Assembly (NCBI GenBank): GCA_947627815.1
Contig: CANQXN010000099.1
Span: 1-6,251, forward strand
Source: an uncultured Clostridia bacterium
GTDB lineage: Bacteria; Bacillota; Clostridia; Oscillospirales; CAG-272
Direction of reading: 5' to 3'
DNA length: 6,251 bases
A model generated the notes under the pieces. The model ran no database searches and was not told the DNA's origin. It was given only the letters and a program-made list of their open reading frames with translations. The translations under genes and the position numbers were made by a program. Positions 1-5,956 of this stretch are shown here, in pieces (position 1 is the first letter of the stretch; each line of letters begins with the position of its first letter).

Positions 1-2
1 TA

Positions 3-1214
3 GGCGTCGGTGTAGGCAAGCGGCACAAAGGCCTGGATGGTGCCGGCAAAGCCGCCGCCGTGTACCCGGCAGGCCGCCGGCAGGGGCAGGGCGGCAAGAA
101 AGGCCGAGGAGAGCGCAAGGGCGAGCGACAGCCCCTGCTCCTGCGGATTTTTCACGGTGTAGACATTCTGGAGATAGCAGAAGGAGGAGAGACCGGAGGC
201 GTTGATGAGCGAGAGAAAGCCCGCGAGATCGTCGTGAACCAGCGCTTCGGCGGCTTTCGATACCCGCTCGTTTTCCTCAAAGAAGTGCAAAGCGCGCAAA
301 ATCGCCCGGTCGCCGCAGGTCTTGCGCAAGGCGGGCAGGGCGGCGAGGAGCGCTTCGCGCGAGGCGCCGCCCAAAGTCGCCGCCCCGAGGGCGGCGGCCA
401 CTTGCTTCATTTCCGAGGGGATCGCGGCGTAATCCTCGTTGAGGTCGGCGTGATTGCCGCCGGTATCGACGATGCAAAGGGCGTAGCCGTGCGCCGAAAG
501 GTCAAAAGGCAGGGGCGTGACGCGGGGCTTCGCGGGGTCGGCAAAATCGATCGCCACAAAGCCGCCGGTGGCGCAGGCCATCTGATCCATCAGGCCGCAG
601 GGCTTGCCGAAAAAGTCGTTTTCGGCGTATTGCGCGATCTGCGCAAGGCTTGCGTTGTCGATTTTAGCGCCGTAGAGGCGGCGCAGAATGTTGCCGATCA
701 TCACTTCAAAGGCGGCGGAAGAGGAAAGCCCCGACCCCTTGAACACCCGGTTTTCGGTGTAGGCCACAAAGCCGCCCACCGGCAGGCCGCGCTTGAGAAA
801 GCCGTCACAGACGCCGGCGATGAGGGAAGCAGAGGAGAAGGGACGGCTTTTTTCTCTTTCTCTGTCGGCGATGCTCACCCGGTCGATGTCAAAGCCCTTG
901 CTTTTGACCGTCATCACGCCGTCAGGCGTGGGAGAGGCGGCGGCGATGATGTCAAGATCGATGGAAGCGGCAAGCACCTTGCCGTTGTTGTGGTCGGTGT
1001 GATTGCCGGCAATTTCGCTGCGCCCCGGCACCGAAAAAAGAAAAATGTCCCGCGCGCCCTCGCCGCAAGATGCGCCGAAGGTCTCCTCAAACGAGGCAAG
1101 GAGCGCGCCGTAGCGCGCTTTGGCGTCATCAAGCGCCTTTTCTCCGTATAAACGGATCAGTTGTCGGTCGAGCGCGCCCGTGGCAAGCGCCTCTTTCCAT
1201 TGTTGAACGGTCAT
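3..1214 (-). CDS. galK: Galactokinase (GHMP kinase), C-terminal end cut by window edge
   Basis: Phosphorylates alpha-D-galactose with ATP to galactose-1-phosphate, the first committed Leloir step, in the cytosol. I translated the minus strand from ATG at 1214 and read 404 uninterrupted residues. The galactokinase signature lies at about residues 63-79 (PGRSEIAGNHTDHNNGK); its Arg65 and His/Asp residues bind sugar. The GHMP ATP-binding glycine/serine loop GSGLSSSAA is at 160-168. Asp210 in CGLMDQ corresponds to the catalytic base of the family. RALHFFEENERV (308-318) and the C-terminal GHMP motif RVHGGGFAGT (383-392) are also present. Galactokinases of this type run to roughly 420-430 residues, so only a short C-terminal tail should be missing. 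The start is supported by a GGAGGG ribosome binding site (1220-1225) five bases upstream. The GNHTDH wording, instead of the GEHTDY seen in many galactokinases, is a variant I associate with Firmicute family members. It is transcribed divergently from spoIIE. No other gal gene is visible because the window ends here. The family assignment is firm; substrate specificity within the GHMP sugar kinases is inferred. Confidence 0.95.
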   Translation of the reverse strand, partial: MTVQQWKEALATGALDRQLIRLYGEKALDDAKARYGALLASFEETFGASCGEGARDIFLFSVPGRSEIAGNHTDHNNGKVLAASIDLDIIAAASPTPDGVMTVKSKGFDIDRVSIADREREKSRPFSSASLIAGVCDGFLKRGLPVGGFVAYTENRVFKGSGLSSSAAFEVMIGNILRRLYGAKIDNASLAQIAQYAENDFFGKPCGLMDQMACATGGFVAIDFADPAKPRVTPLPFDLSAHGYALCIVDTGGNHADLNEDYAAIPSEMKQVAAALGAATLGGASREALLAALPALRKTCGDRAILRALHFFEENERVSKAAEALVHDDLAGFLSLINASGLSSFCYLQNVYTVKNPQEQGLSLALALSSAFLAALPLPAACRVHGGGFAGTIQAFVPLAYTDA

Positions 1215-1230
1215 GAAATCCCTCCGGGCA

Positions 1231-1250
1231 AACAGAATATAACAGAATAT
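1231..1250. repeat. Tandem 10-bp direct repeat in the galK leader
   Basis: AACAGAATAT occurs twice back to back (1231-1240 and 1241-1250), a spacing of about one helical turn. The second copy forms the core of the inverted repeat at the galK promoter, and the first lies between it and the ribosome binding site. This would place two regulator half-sites on the same DNA face. Confidence 0.75.
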
Positions 1251-1263
1251 ACTGTCATATTAT
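1234..1263. promoter_or_regulatory. Operator-like inverted repeat over the galK -10 and start site
   Basis: The arm AGAATATAACAG (1234-1245) and the reverse complement of 1252-1263 (ATAATATGACAG) agree at 10 of 12 positions. They flank a near-palindromic AATATA centre. The repeat covers the predicted transcription start and overlaps the -10 hexamer at 1259-1264, the classic position for a repressor site. A third half-site-like copy lies next to it (see the tandem repeat). I cannot name the regulator. A hairpin in the mRNA is an alternative, but the arms are AT-rich and partly upstream of the start, so DNA recognition is more likely. Confidence 0.5.
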
Positions 1264-1287
1264 ACCATTGTTTCGTCCCGAATACAA
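1259..1287 (-). promoter_or_regulatory. SigA-type extended -10 promoter for galK
   Basis: On the minus strand there is a consensus -10 TATAAT (1264-1259), preceded by TGG to give an extended -10 (TGnTATAAT). Exactly 17 bases upstream is a -35 TTGTAT (1287-1282). Transcription would start near 1252, leaving a leader of about 38 nucleotides before the galK ATG. The AT-rich composition stands out against the surrounding GC-rich DNA. The positions are seen directly; activity is inferred. Confidence 0.8.
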
Positions 1288-1332
1288 GGGTCGGCGCAAA
1301 CTTTTTAAGAGTTCCCGCGCGTTTTGTCGGCC

Positions 1333-1346
1333 TTATGAGGTGTTTT
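1333..1346. other. T7A7 tract between the divergent promoters
   Basis: Seven T (1333-1339) are followed directly by seven A (1340-1346), in a region otherwise rich in G and C. It lies about 46 bases upstream of the galK -35 and about 55 bases upstream of the spoIIE -10. It could act as a curved or UP-like element for either promoter. It is not a terminator, since no GC-rich stem precedes it. Confidence 0.4.
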
Positions 1347-1372
1347 TTTAAAAAAAGCGCATGGCGGCAAAA

Positions 1373-1406
1373 TGCGACAGCTTTCTTTCTTTTGCGGTGC
1401 TATGAT
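1373..1406 (+). promoter_or_regulatory. Candidate promoter for spoIIE, possibly Spo0A-dependent
   Basis: A -10-like TATGAT lies at 1401-1406, about 36 bases before the ATG. No good -35 exists at 16-18 bases; the hexamer at 17 bases is CAGCTT. TGCGACA (1373-1379) matches the reverse complement of the Spo0A box TGTCGAA (TTCGACA) at six of seven positions, and sits 21 bases upstream of the -10. In Bacillus, spoIIE is transcribed by SigA RNA polymerase activated by phosphorylated Spo0A, and such promoters typically lack a proper -35. The matches are short, so this is tentative. Confidence 0.35.
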
Positions 1407-1495
1407 GGAAAACAACGACCGTGCGTAAAGGGGGCTATCGTATGTACGAAAAAAACGAACATCCAAACGAAACCGAAAAAGCCCGGGCGGGACAA

Positions 1496-1591
1496 GCCTC
1501 CCGCGACGCCTCTCGAGATGCCTCTCGTGAGGCATCTCGAGATCCTTCCCGCGACGCCGCCCGCGACACTGCCCGCGATGCCTCGCGGGAA
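1496..1591 (+). repeat. 12-bp coding minisatellite, eight tetrapeptides of type (A/P/T)(S/A)R(D/E)
   Basis: In the spoIIE frame, residues 19-50 read ASRD ASRD ASRE ASRD PSRD AARD TARD ASRE: eight exact-length tetrapeptides encoded by 12-base units. Each unit is alternately basic and acidic, so the stretch is likely a charged, flexible or single-helix segment in the cytosolic N-terminal tail. The units differ mainly in synonymous or conservative positions. The reverse strand also encodes a similar repeat, SR(E/D)A. Confidence 0.9.
1511..1542. repeat. Perfect 14-bp inverted repeat with 4-base loop inside the minisatellite
   Basis: TCTCGAGATGCCTC (1511-1524) is exactly complementary to 1529-1542 across the loop TCGT. 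Each arm also contains the self-complementary CTCGAG. It lies about 70 bases inside the spoIIE coding region and could fold strongly in the mRNA or extrude from DNA. It is probably a by-product of the repeat rather than a terminator, since no T-run follows. Confidence 0.8.
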
Positions 1592-1966
1592 GAGGCCACC
1601 CGGATCTCCGCGGGCAAGGGAACAGGCATGGGGACGGCTGCCCGAGCGAATGCCCAAGCATCCGCCCGGACAAGCGCCCCTTTGGGGGCAGGCTCCGATT
1701 TTGCCAAAACACTGGACAGGTGGCAAAAGGCGCTGCGCGAGCGTCTGCGGCTCTTTTTTGCCAAAGACCTGCAGGGCGCCCGGGAGGAAATGGCGGCGCA
1801 GGCCTTGCGAGCGCGGGTCATTCTGGCGCTTTTTCTCGCGGTAGGGGGCTATCTTTTCACCCGCCTGCCCCTGCCGTTTGGCGCAAGACCCTTGGGGCTT
1901 GCGCTCTTGGCCGCCGCGCGCCTTTCGGACGCTTGGTTTGTCCTGCCCGGCCTGCTTGTCGCCTCG

Positions 1967-1990
1967 TTTTTTGGAGGCGCCCCTCTTTCT
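1967..1990 (+). other. First frame break in spoIIE (+1, near a T6 run)
   Basis: Upstream, the frame starting at 1442 gives a good membrane segment (DAWFVLPGLLVASF). Beyond about 1990 that frame degenerates, and the frame with codons at 1968, 1971 and so on becomes the coherent one (LEAPLFLLLTRLLVRRS). Removing one base restores a single hydrophobic segment. The homopolymer TTTTTT at 1967-1972 is the simplest site: with five T it reads ASFLEAPLFLLL. Confidence 0.8.
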
Positions 1991-3761
1991 TTTGCTCACC
2001 CGCCTGTTGGTGCGGCGCTCGACAGGGGCGGCGTATCGCGCGGGGGAGGAGCCGGCGGTCATCCGCATGGCGCTTGCCTGCGCCGGTTCCTTTCTCGCCG
2101 GTTTTGCGCAGGCGGCCTACGAAGGCTTTGCGCTGGACGCCGTCTGGGCGCTGCTCATCGAGGTTCTTGCCGCCCCCGCCGCCGCTTTCTTCTTTTCGCA
2201 CGCCATGTCGTCGGTGGGGCGAGAGGGCAAAGAGGGGAGCGCGGCGCTTGACGGCAAAGGGGGCGCGTTGCGCGAAATCGGCCGCTGTCTTTTGCTCTTT
2301 TTCGCGGTATACGCCCTGCACCGGCAGGGGCTGTTCGGCCTCTCTCTCGGCTGGCTCGCCGGTTATTTTCTCACGCTGGTTTCGGCCTATCGCGGGGGCG
2401 CGTTGCGGGGCGGCGTCATCGGCCTTTTGGCGGGCGCGGCCTGCGGATTCTCGATGGCGCCGGTCATGGCGATCGCCGGCCTGTTTGTCGGCCTTGTGGC
2501 GGAGTATCAGCTCGCGGTGAGCCTGGTCGGCGGCGCCCTTGTCGCGGCGGGACTCAAATATGTCGCCGGCGGCTTTGATGGGCTTATTTTCTTTGTCGGC
2601 GAGATCTTGTTTGCCTCTTTGGTCTTTTTGCCGCTGGCCAAAAGCGGATTTTTTTCTTCCCGCCTGCAAGCGCTTTTTCCCAGCCTGCCGCTTTCGACCC
2701 TGCCCCGGGAGGCGGCAGAAGCGCGCGACAAAAAGGTTGTCCCTTCCGACAGCGAAAAAAAGCGCTTAGCGGCGCTCTCCGCCGCCTTTGACGGGCTTTC
2801 GTCGCTGCTTGCCGGCCTGTCGGAAAAAAGCCGTCAGCCGGGGCGGTACGCCTTGAAAACGGCGGTGGACGATGTCTTTGACCGCCACTGCGGCGCCTGC
2901 TCGCTTGCCTCCCATTGCAAAACGCGGCAAAAAGAGGAGCGTTTGGCCGCCAAAGAGAAGATCGTGAGCGCGCTTTTGGCGGGCGGCACGCCGAAAAGCG
3001 CCGACCTGCCGCCCTTTTTCTCTTCCGGTTGCCGCAAAACCGAGCGCCTGTTACAGGACTGTGTCGAGGCGGCGGAGGGGCTTTGGGAGGCGGCGATGTA
3101 CCGCGACAAAACCGCGCTCTTTGCCAAGGATTACGAAGCCATGGCGGAGCTTTTGGCGTCGGTGTCCGAGGAGGACGAAGAGACGGTTTTGCAAAAGGAA
3201 CTCACAAAACAGCTCTCGGCGGCCTTTCGCTCGCTCGGCATTTTTGCCGCCGGCTTCGGCGTATACGGCAAGAGGCAGAAGCTCTTGACGGCGGCGGGCA
3301 TCGAGATCGGCTCCTTGTCAGTTTCGGCGGGGGAACTGCGCAAGGCGCTTGAAAAGGCATTGGGGCTTCTCTTAACCCAGCCCCGCTTTGATTTTGACGG
3401 CGACAGGCTGACCATGACCGCGACAAGCCTGCCGCCCTTGGCGGTCGAACACCTGACGGCGGGGAAGGCGCTTTCGGGGGAAGCGGTCAGCGGCGACACC
3501 GTCTCGGTCTTTGAAGCGCCAACGGGCTATTGCTGCCTCCTCGTCTGCGACGGCATGGGGAGCGGCCGCGCGGCGGCGGTTGCCTCGCGGATCGCCGCCT
3601 CCTTTTTGGAGCATCTTCTCGTCGCCGGGGTGCCGGCGCCGGTCATTTTCAAGATGGTGTCCTCCTTCCTCTTGGCGCGCAGCGAAGAATGTCACGCCAC
3701 CGCCGACCTCTGCCGGCTCGACCTCTTTCTTGCGCGGGCGGAGGTGACAAAATGCGGCGCG

Positions 3762-3770
3762 GCGCCTCGT
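3762..3770 (+). other. Second frame break in spoIIE (-1, in the PP2C domain)
   Basis: The middle frame reads EVTKCGAAP and then RFFFMPAP before stopping at 3792-3794. One frame back, the sequence continues SFLLHAGTLIRLEGRSAPLGIL to the natural end. SpoIIE proteins normally read GAAPSF at this place, so adding one base (for example CCC for CC at 3765-3766) restores exactly the family sequence. Without it, the protein loses its last 90 or so residues, including the SDG and DD metal-binding motifs. Confidence 0.85.
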
Positions 3771-4059
3771 TTCTTCTTCATGCCGGCACCTTGATCCGCC
3801 TGGAAGGGCGTTCGGCGCCTTTGGGCATTCTGCGGGATGTTCTGCCCGCGACGCTCTCCGCCGACATTGCCCCCGGCGATCTTCTGATCCAGATTTCGGA
3901 CGGGTTAGTGTCTCTCTTTGAGCCGGGCGCGCCGCTTGTCGAGCGCCTGCCGGCTCTTGCCGACCGCCCCCTGCCCGAGATCCGCGACGCCATTTTGTCT
4001 TCCGCCCCCGACAGCGACGATGTGAGCCTGATTCTTGCGAGGATCCAACAAGCCTGAAC

Positions 4060-4107
4060 GAAACAAACGGGAAAGAAAGCGCGCTTTCTTTCCCGTTTGT
4101 TTCTTTT
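4060..4107 (+). terminator. Rho-independent terminator of spoIIE with a 44-bp perfect palindrome
   Basis: Bases 4060-4103 are perfectly self-complementary (two 22-base arms, centre GCGC), and TTTT follows at 4104-4107. It begins two bases after the spoIIE stop codon. The proximal arm is A-rich and the distal arm T-rich (CGTTTGTTTC), which extends the uridine-rich tail. The same shape read from the other strand also ends in a U-rich arm, so it might stop antisense transcription too. The tip must open a few bases to form a loop. Confidence 0.88.
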
Positions 4108-4131
4108 GCCATGCGAAAAAAAGAAAGCCTC

Positions 4132-4160
4132 TTGACGGCGGCGGCGCGATATGATAGAAT
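4132..4160 (+). promoter_or_regulatory. SigA-type promoter for the lipoprotein operon
   Basis: A -35 TTGACG (4132-4137) and a -10 TAGAAT (4155-4160) are separated by exactly 17 bases, with TGA just before the -10 (extended TGn). Transcription would begin near 4167, giving a leader of about 92 nucleotides before the lipoprotein ATG. I see no riboswitch or obvious operator in that leader. The promoter directly follows the spoIIE terminator, so the operon is transcribed independently. Confidence 0.8.
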
Positions 4161-4258
4161 ACTCTTGCGAGGCCGCCGGCTTTGACGATGGGTTTTGCTC
4201 TCGCTTTTTTATTCCTTTGCGCGCGCGGCGCCGAACACCAACCATAGGGGAGGATTTT

Positions 4259-5944
4259 ATGAAAAAACGACTTTTGATTCTGCTGTTTCTCTTGACGGCG
4301 GCGTTTTTGCTTGTCACATTTACCGCCTGCGGCGAGGACGAGACCACCCCGCCTGCGGGAAGCTCCGATAACGCTTCCCCGGCGGAAAGCTCCGACAACA
4401 CGCCGTCCAGCGATCCCGCCGAAAGCACGGCGCCGGTTTCCACCGATTCGCCGGTGATCGAAGCGCCGGTCTGCACCAAGCACACGCCGAGCGAAAGCGG
4501 GCGCTACTGCACCACTTGCTATGCCATACTCAAAGAGAATGAAAAGGACTACAAGGATATGATTTATTTCTATTCCGACAACCTGACCCTGAACAAGGCG
4601 TACACCGTGGCGATCGCCGACATCGTGATGAACACGAAACCCTATCAGGGCGGCCTGCTCACTTCCAAACAGCCCTGCATCATCGCCGGCATGGGGTATA
4701 ACACCCCCTGGACACGCGACTGCGCCATCAATGTCTGGAACGCCGTGGCGCTGCTCGACCCCGCCGTGGCGAAAAACACGCTGAACTCGGTTCTCGAGCG
4801 CCAGAACGGCAAAATAATCATCGGCGGCCAATATTGGGACGCCATCCTCTGGGTGATCGGCGCCAACCAGTACATTCTCGCCTCGGGGGACGAGGCCTAC
4901 CGGCAGACCGCCTATGAGGCGGCGGTCAACACGCTGGCCAAGTTTGAGCGCGAAGAATTCGACCCCGAAGACAATTTGTTCCGTGGCCCCGCCGTCTACG
5001 GGGACGGCGTCGCCGCCTATCCCGATTTTTACGGCAACACCGGCACATCGGGCATCGGCAGCTGGGTGAACATCCCCGCCAACGCCAAATATTTGGCCAA
5101 AGTGGGTGAGCGAATGCCCATGAAAGCGCTCTCCACCAACTGCGTTTATTATGAAGCCTATCGCCTCACCGCCGAGATGGCGAAGGTATTGGGCAAGGAT
5201 CCCACCTCCTTTGAAGAGAAGGCGGCGGCCATGAAAAAGGCCATCAATGACAACTTCTGGAACGAGGAAAAAGGCACTTACGACTATCTGGTCGGCCCCT
5301 ACCGCTGCGATTATCAGGAAGCTTTGGGCGTGGCCTATGTGCTGCTCTTCGGCATCGCCGACGAGCGCCAGACCGCGCTGGTTCTCGAAAATACCGTGGT
5401 CACCGACCAGGGCATCGCCTGCGTCTATCCCTCCTTTGACCGCTATCTTGTCCGGGGCGGCTACGGCCGGCACTCCGGCACGGTATGGCCGCACGCCCAA
5501 GGGTTCTGGGGGCGCGCCGCTTTGGAAAAAGGCTTTGCGCAGGGCATGGAACACGAACTCTTCACGCTGGCCGAGCGCGCGGCGCGGGACGGACAGTTCT
5601 ATGAAATCTATCATCCCGATACCGGCCTTCAGTACGGCGGTTTGCAGGAAAGCACCAACGAGAGCGACATTTTCCTCTGGGGTTCCTGCGAGCATCAGAC
5701 CTGGAGCGCGACGGGCTATCTCTCCATCATCTATTATGAGCTTCTCGGCGCCGACATTCAAAACGGCAGCGTCACCTTCACGCCCTACCTGCCCACCGGC
5801 GTCAACGAGATCACGATTTCGGGCTTCAAGGTGGGACACACCACCTTTGACATCGTCATCACCAGAGGCGGCAGCCGCGCCTCTTCCGCCACTTTGCCCA
5901 CAACGGAAGATGAGCATGTGACGCTGGCCTTTTCGGTGCGGTGA
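4259..5944 (+). CDS. Lipoprotein with six-hairpin (MGH1/GH63-like) glycoside hydrolase domain
   Basis: A predicted lipid-anchored extracytoplasmic glycosidase of 561 residues. The ATG at 4259 has AGGGGAGG at 4246-4253, five bases upstream; an in-frame ATG at 4151 lies inside the promoter and is rejected. Residues 1-23 form a lipoprotein signal peptide (MKKR, hydrophobic core, FTAC lipobox, Cys24). About 25-68 is a Ser/Thr/Pro/Asp/Glu-rich linker. Residues 72-87 contain C-x2-H-x8-C-x2-C, possibly metal-binding. About 100-500 resembles the (alpha/alpha)6 toroid of clan GH-G-like enzymes: TPWTRD (149-154), WDAILWVIGA (193-202), DYQEALGVAYVLLFGI (351-366), RHSGTVWPHAQGFWGRAAL (404-421 region), GQFYEIYHPDTG (445-456) and HQTWSATGYL (479-488). 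By analogy Asp154 and Glu449 are plausible acid/base candidates, which is inference. Residues 505-535 (FTPYLP...GFKVGHTTFDI) look like the C-terminal beta cap of such enzymes. The substrate cannot be read from the sequence. The family call is by pattern recognition, so the exact GH number is open. It is first in an operon with the secreted protein 12 bases downstream. Confidence 0.8.
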   Translation: MKKRLLILLFLLTAAFLLVTFTACGEDETTPPAGSSDNASPAESSDNTPSSDPAESTAPVSTDSPVIEAPVCTKHTPSESGRYCTTCYAILKENEKDYKDMIYFYSDNLTLNKAYTVAIADIVMNTKPYQGGLLTSKQPCIIAGMGYNTPWTRDCAINVWNAVALLDPAVAKNTLNSVLERQNGKIIIGGQYWDAILWVIGANQYILASGDEAYRQTAYEAAVNTLAKFEREEFDPEDNLFRGPAVYGDGVAAYPDFYGNTGTSGIGSWVNIPANAKYLAKVGERMPMKALSTNCVYYEAYRLTAEMAKVLGKDPTSFEEKAAAMKKAINDNFWNEEKGTYDYLVGPYRCDYQEALGVAYVLLFGIADERQTALVLENTVVTDQGIACVYPSFDRYLVRGGYGRHSGTVWPHAQGFWGRAALEKGFAQGMEHELFTLAERAARDGQFYEIYHPDTGLQYGGLQESTNESDIFLWGSCEHQTWSATGYLSIIYYELLGADIQNGSVTFTPYLPTGVNEITISGFKVGHTTFDIVITRGGSRASSATLPTTEDEHVTLAFSVR

Positions 5945-5956
5945 GGGGGGATCGCG

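Larger units (their letters stand above)
1442..4057 (+). pseudogene. spoIIE: Stage II sporulation protein E (SpoIIE) serine phosphatase, reading frame broken twice
   Basis: SpoIIE is a membrane-bound PP2C phosphatase. In the forespore it dephosphorylates the anti-anti-sigma factor SpoIIAA and so frees SigF; it also interacts with FtsZ at the polar septum. If the frame is joined at two points, the product is about 871 residues, close to the 827 of Bacillus subtilis. Residues 1-120 are a charged cytosolic extension with a tetrapeptide repeat. About 125-410 form a string of hydrophobic segments (roughly nine or ten). About 410-690 is a soluble region with CGACSLASHC (genomic about 2890-2920), a cysteine cluster seen in SpoIIE proteins. 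The PP2C domain follows, with CDGMGSG (about 3546), KCGAAP (about 3750), the SDG metal motif (about 3897) and the terminal DDVSLI (about 4016). The frame is open at 1442-2251, then 1878-3794 in another frame, then to the TGA at 4055-4057 in the first frame again. The ATG at 1442 has AAAGGGGG at 1427-1434; an in-frame GTG at 1421 is less likely. The family call is firm. Whether it is a real pseudogene or carries sequencing indels is undecided. Confidence 0.88.

Noticed and set aside
60..1151. Open plus-strand frame of 363 codons opposite galK
   Set aside because: Shadow of galK: Arg/Gly/Ala-rich, no motif and no ribosome binding site. The minus-strand galactokinase motifs are unambiguous.
1421..1441. 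GTG at 1421 as the spoIIE start
   Set aside because: The purine-rich AAAGGGGG at 1427-1434 is correctly spaced for the ATG at 1442 and would lie inside the coding region if GTG were used.
1967..1972. Programmed frameshift or transcriptional slippage at the T6 run of spoIIE
   Set aside because: A six-base run is short for slippage, no supporting stem-loop or Shine-Dalgarno-like stimulator is evident, and a second, opposite shift would also be needed to make the full protein.
1857..2669. Open minus-strand frame of 270 codons opposite the SpoIIE membrane region
   Set aside because: Highly charged, low-complexity translation that mirrors hydrophobic codons on the other strand; no start signal.
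3372..4112. Open minus-strand frame of 246 codons opposite the SpoIIE phosphatase domain
   Set aside because: Arg- and Gly-rich shadow of PP2C codons, beginning inside the terminator region; no family resemblance.
4151..4258. An upstream in-frame ATG at 4151 that would extend the lipoprotein by 36 residues
   Set aside because: It lies inside the predicted -10 region. It would bury the lipoprotein signal peptide, and the ATG at 4259 has a proper ribosome binding site.
3282..4303. The 15-mer CTCTTGACGGCGGCG occurs three times (3282, 4129, 4289)
   Set aside because: The two coding copies both encode LLTAA with preferred codons, so biased codon use explains them. The remaining copy is the -35 region of the operon promoter. 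The in-gene copies lack a -10 at the right distance.
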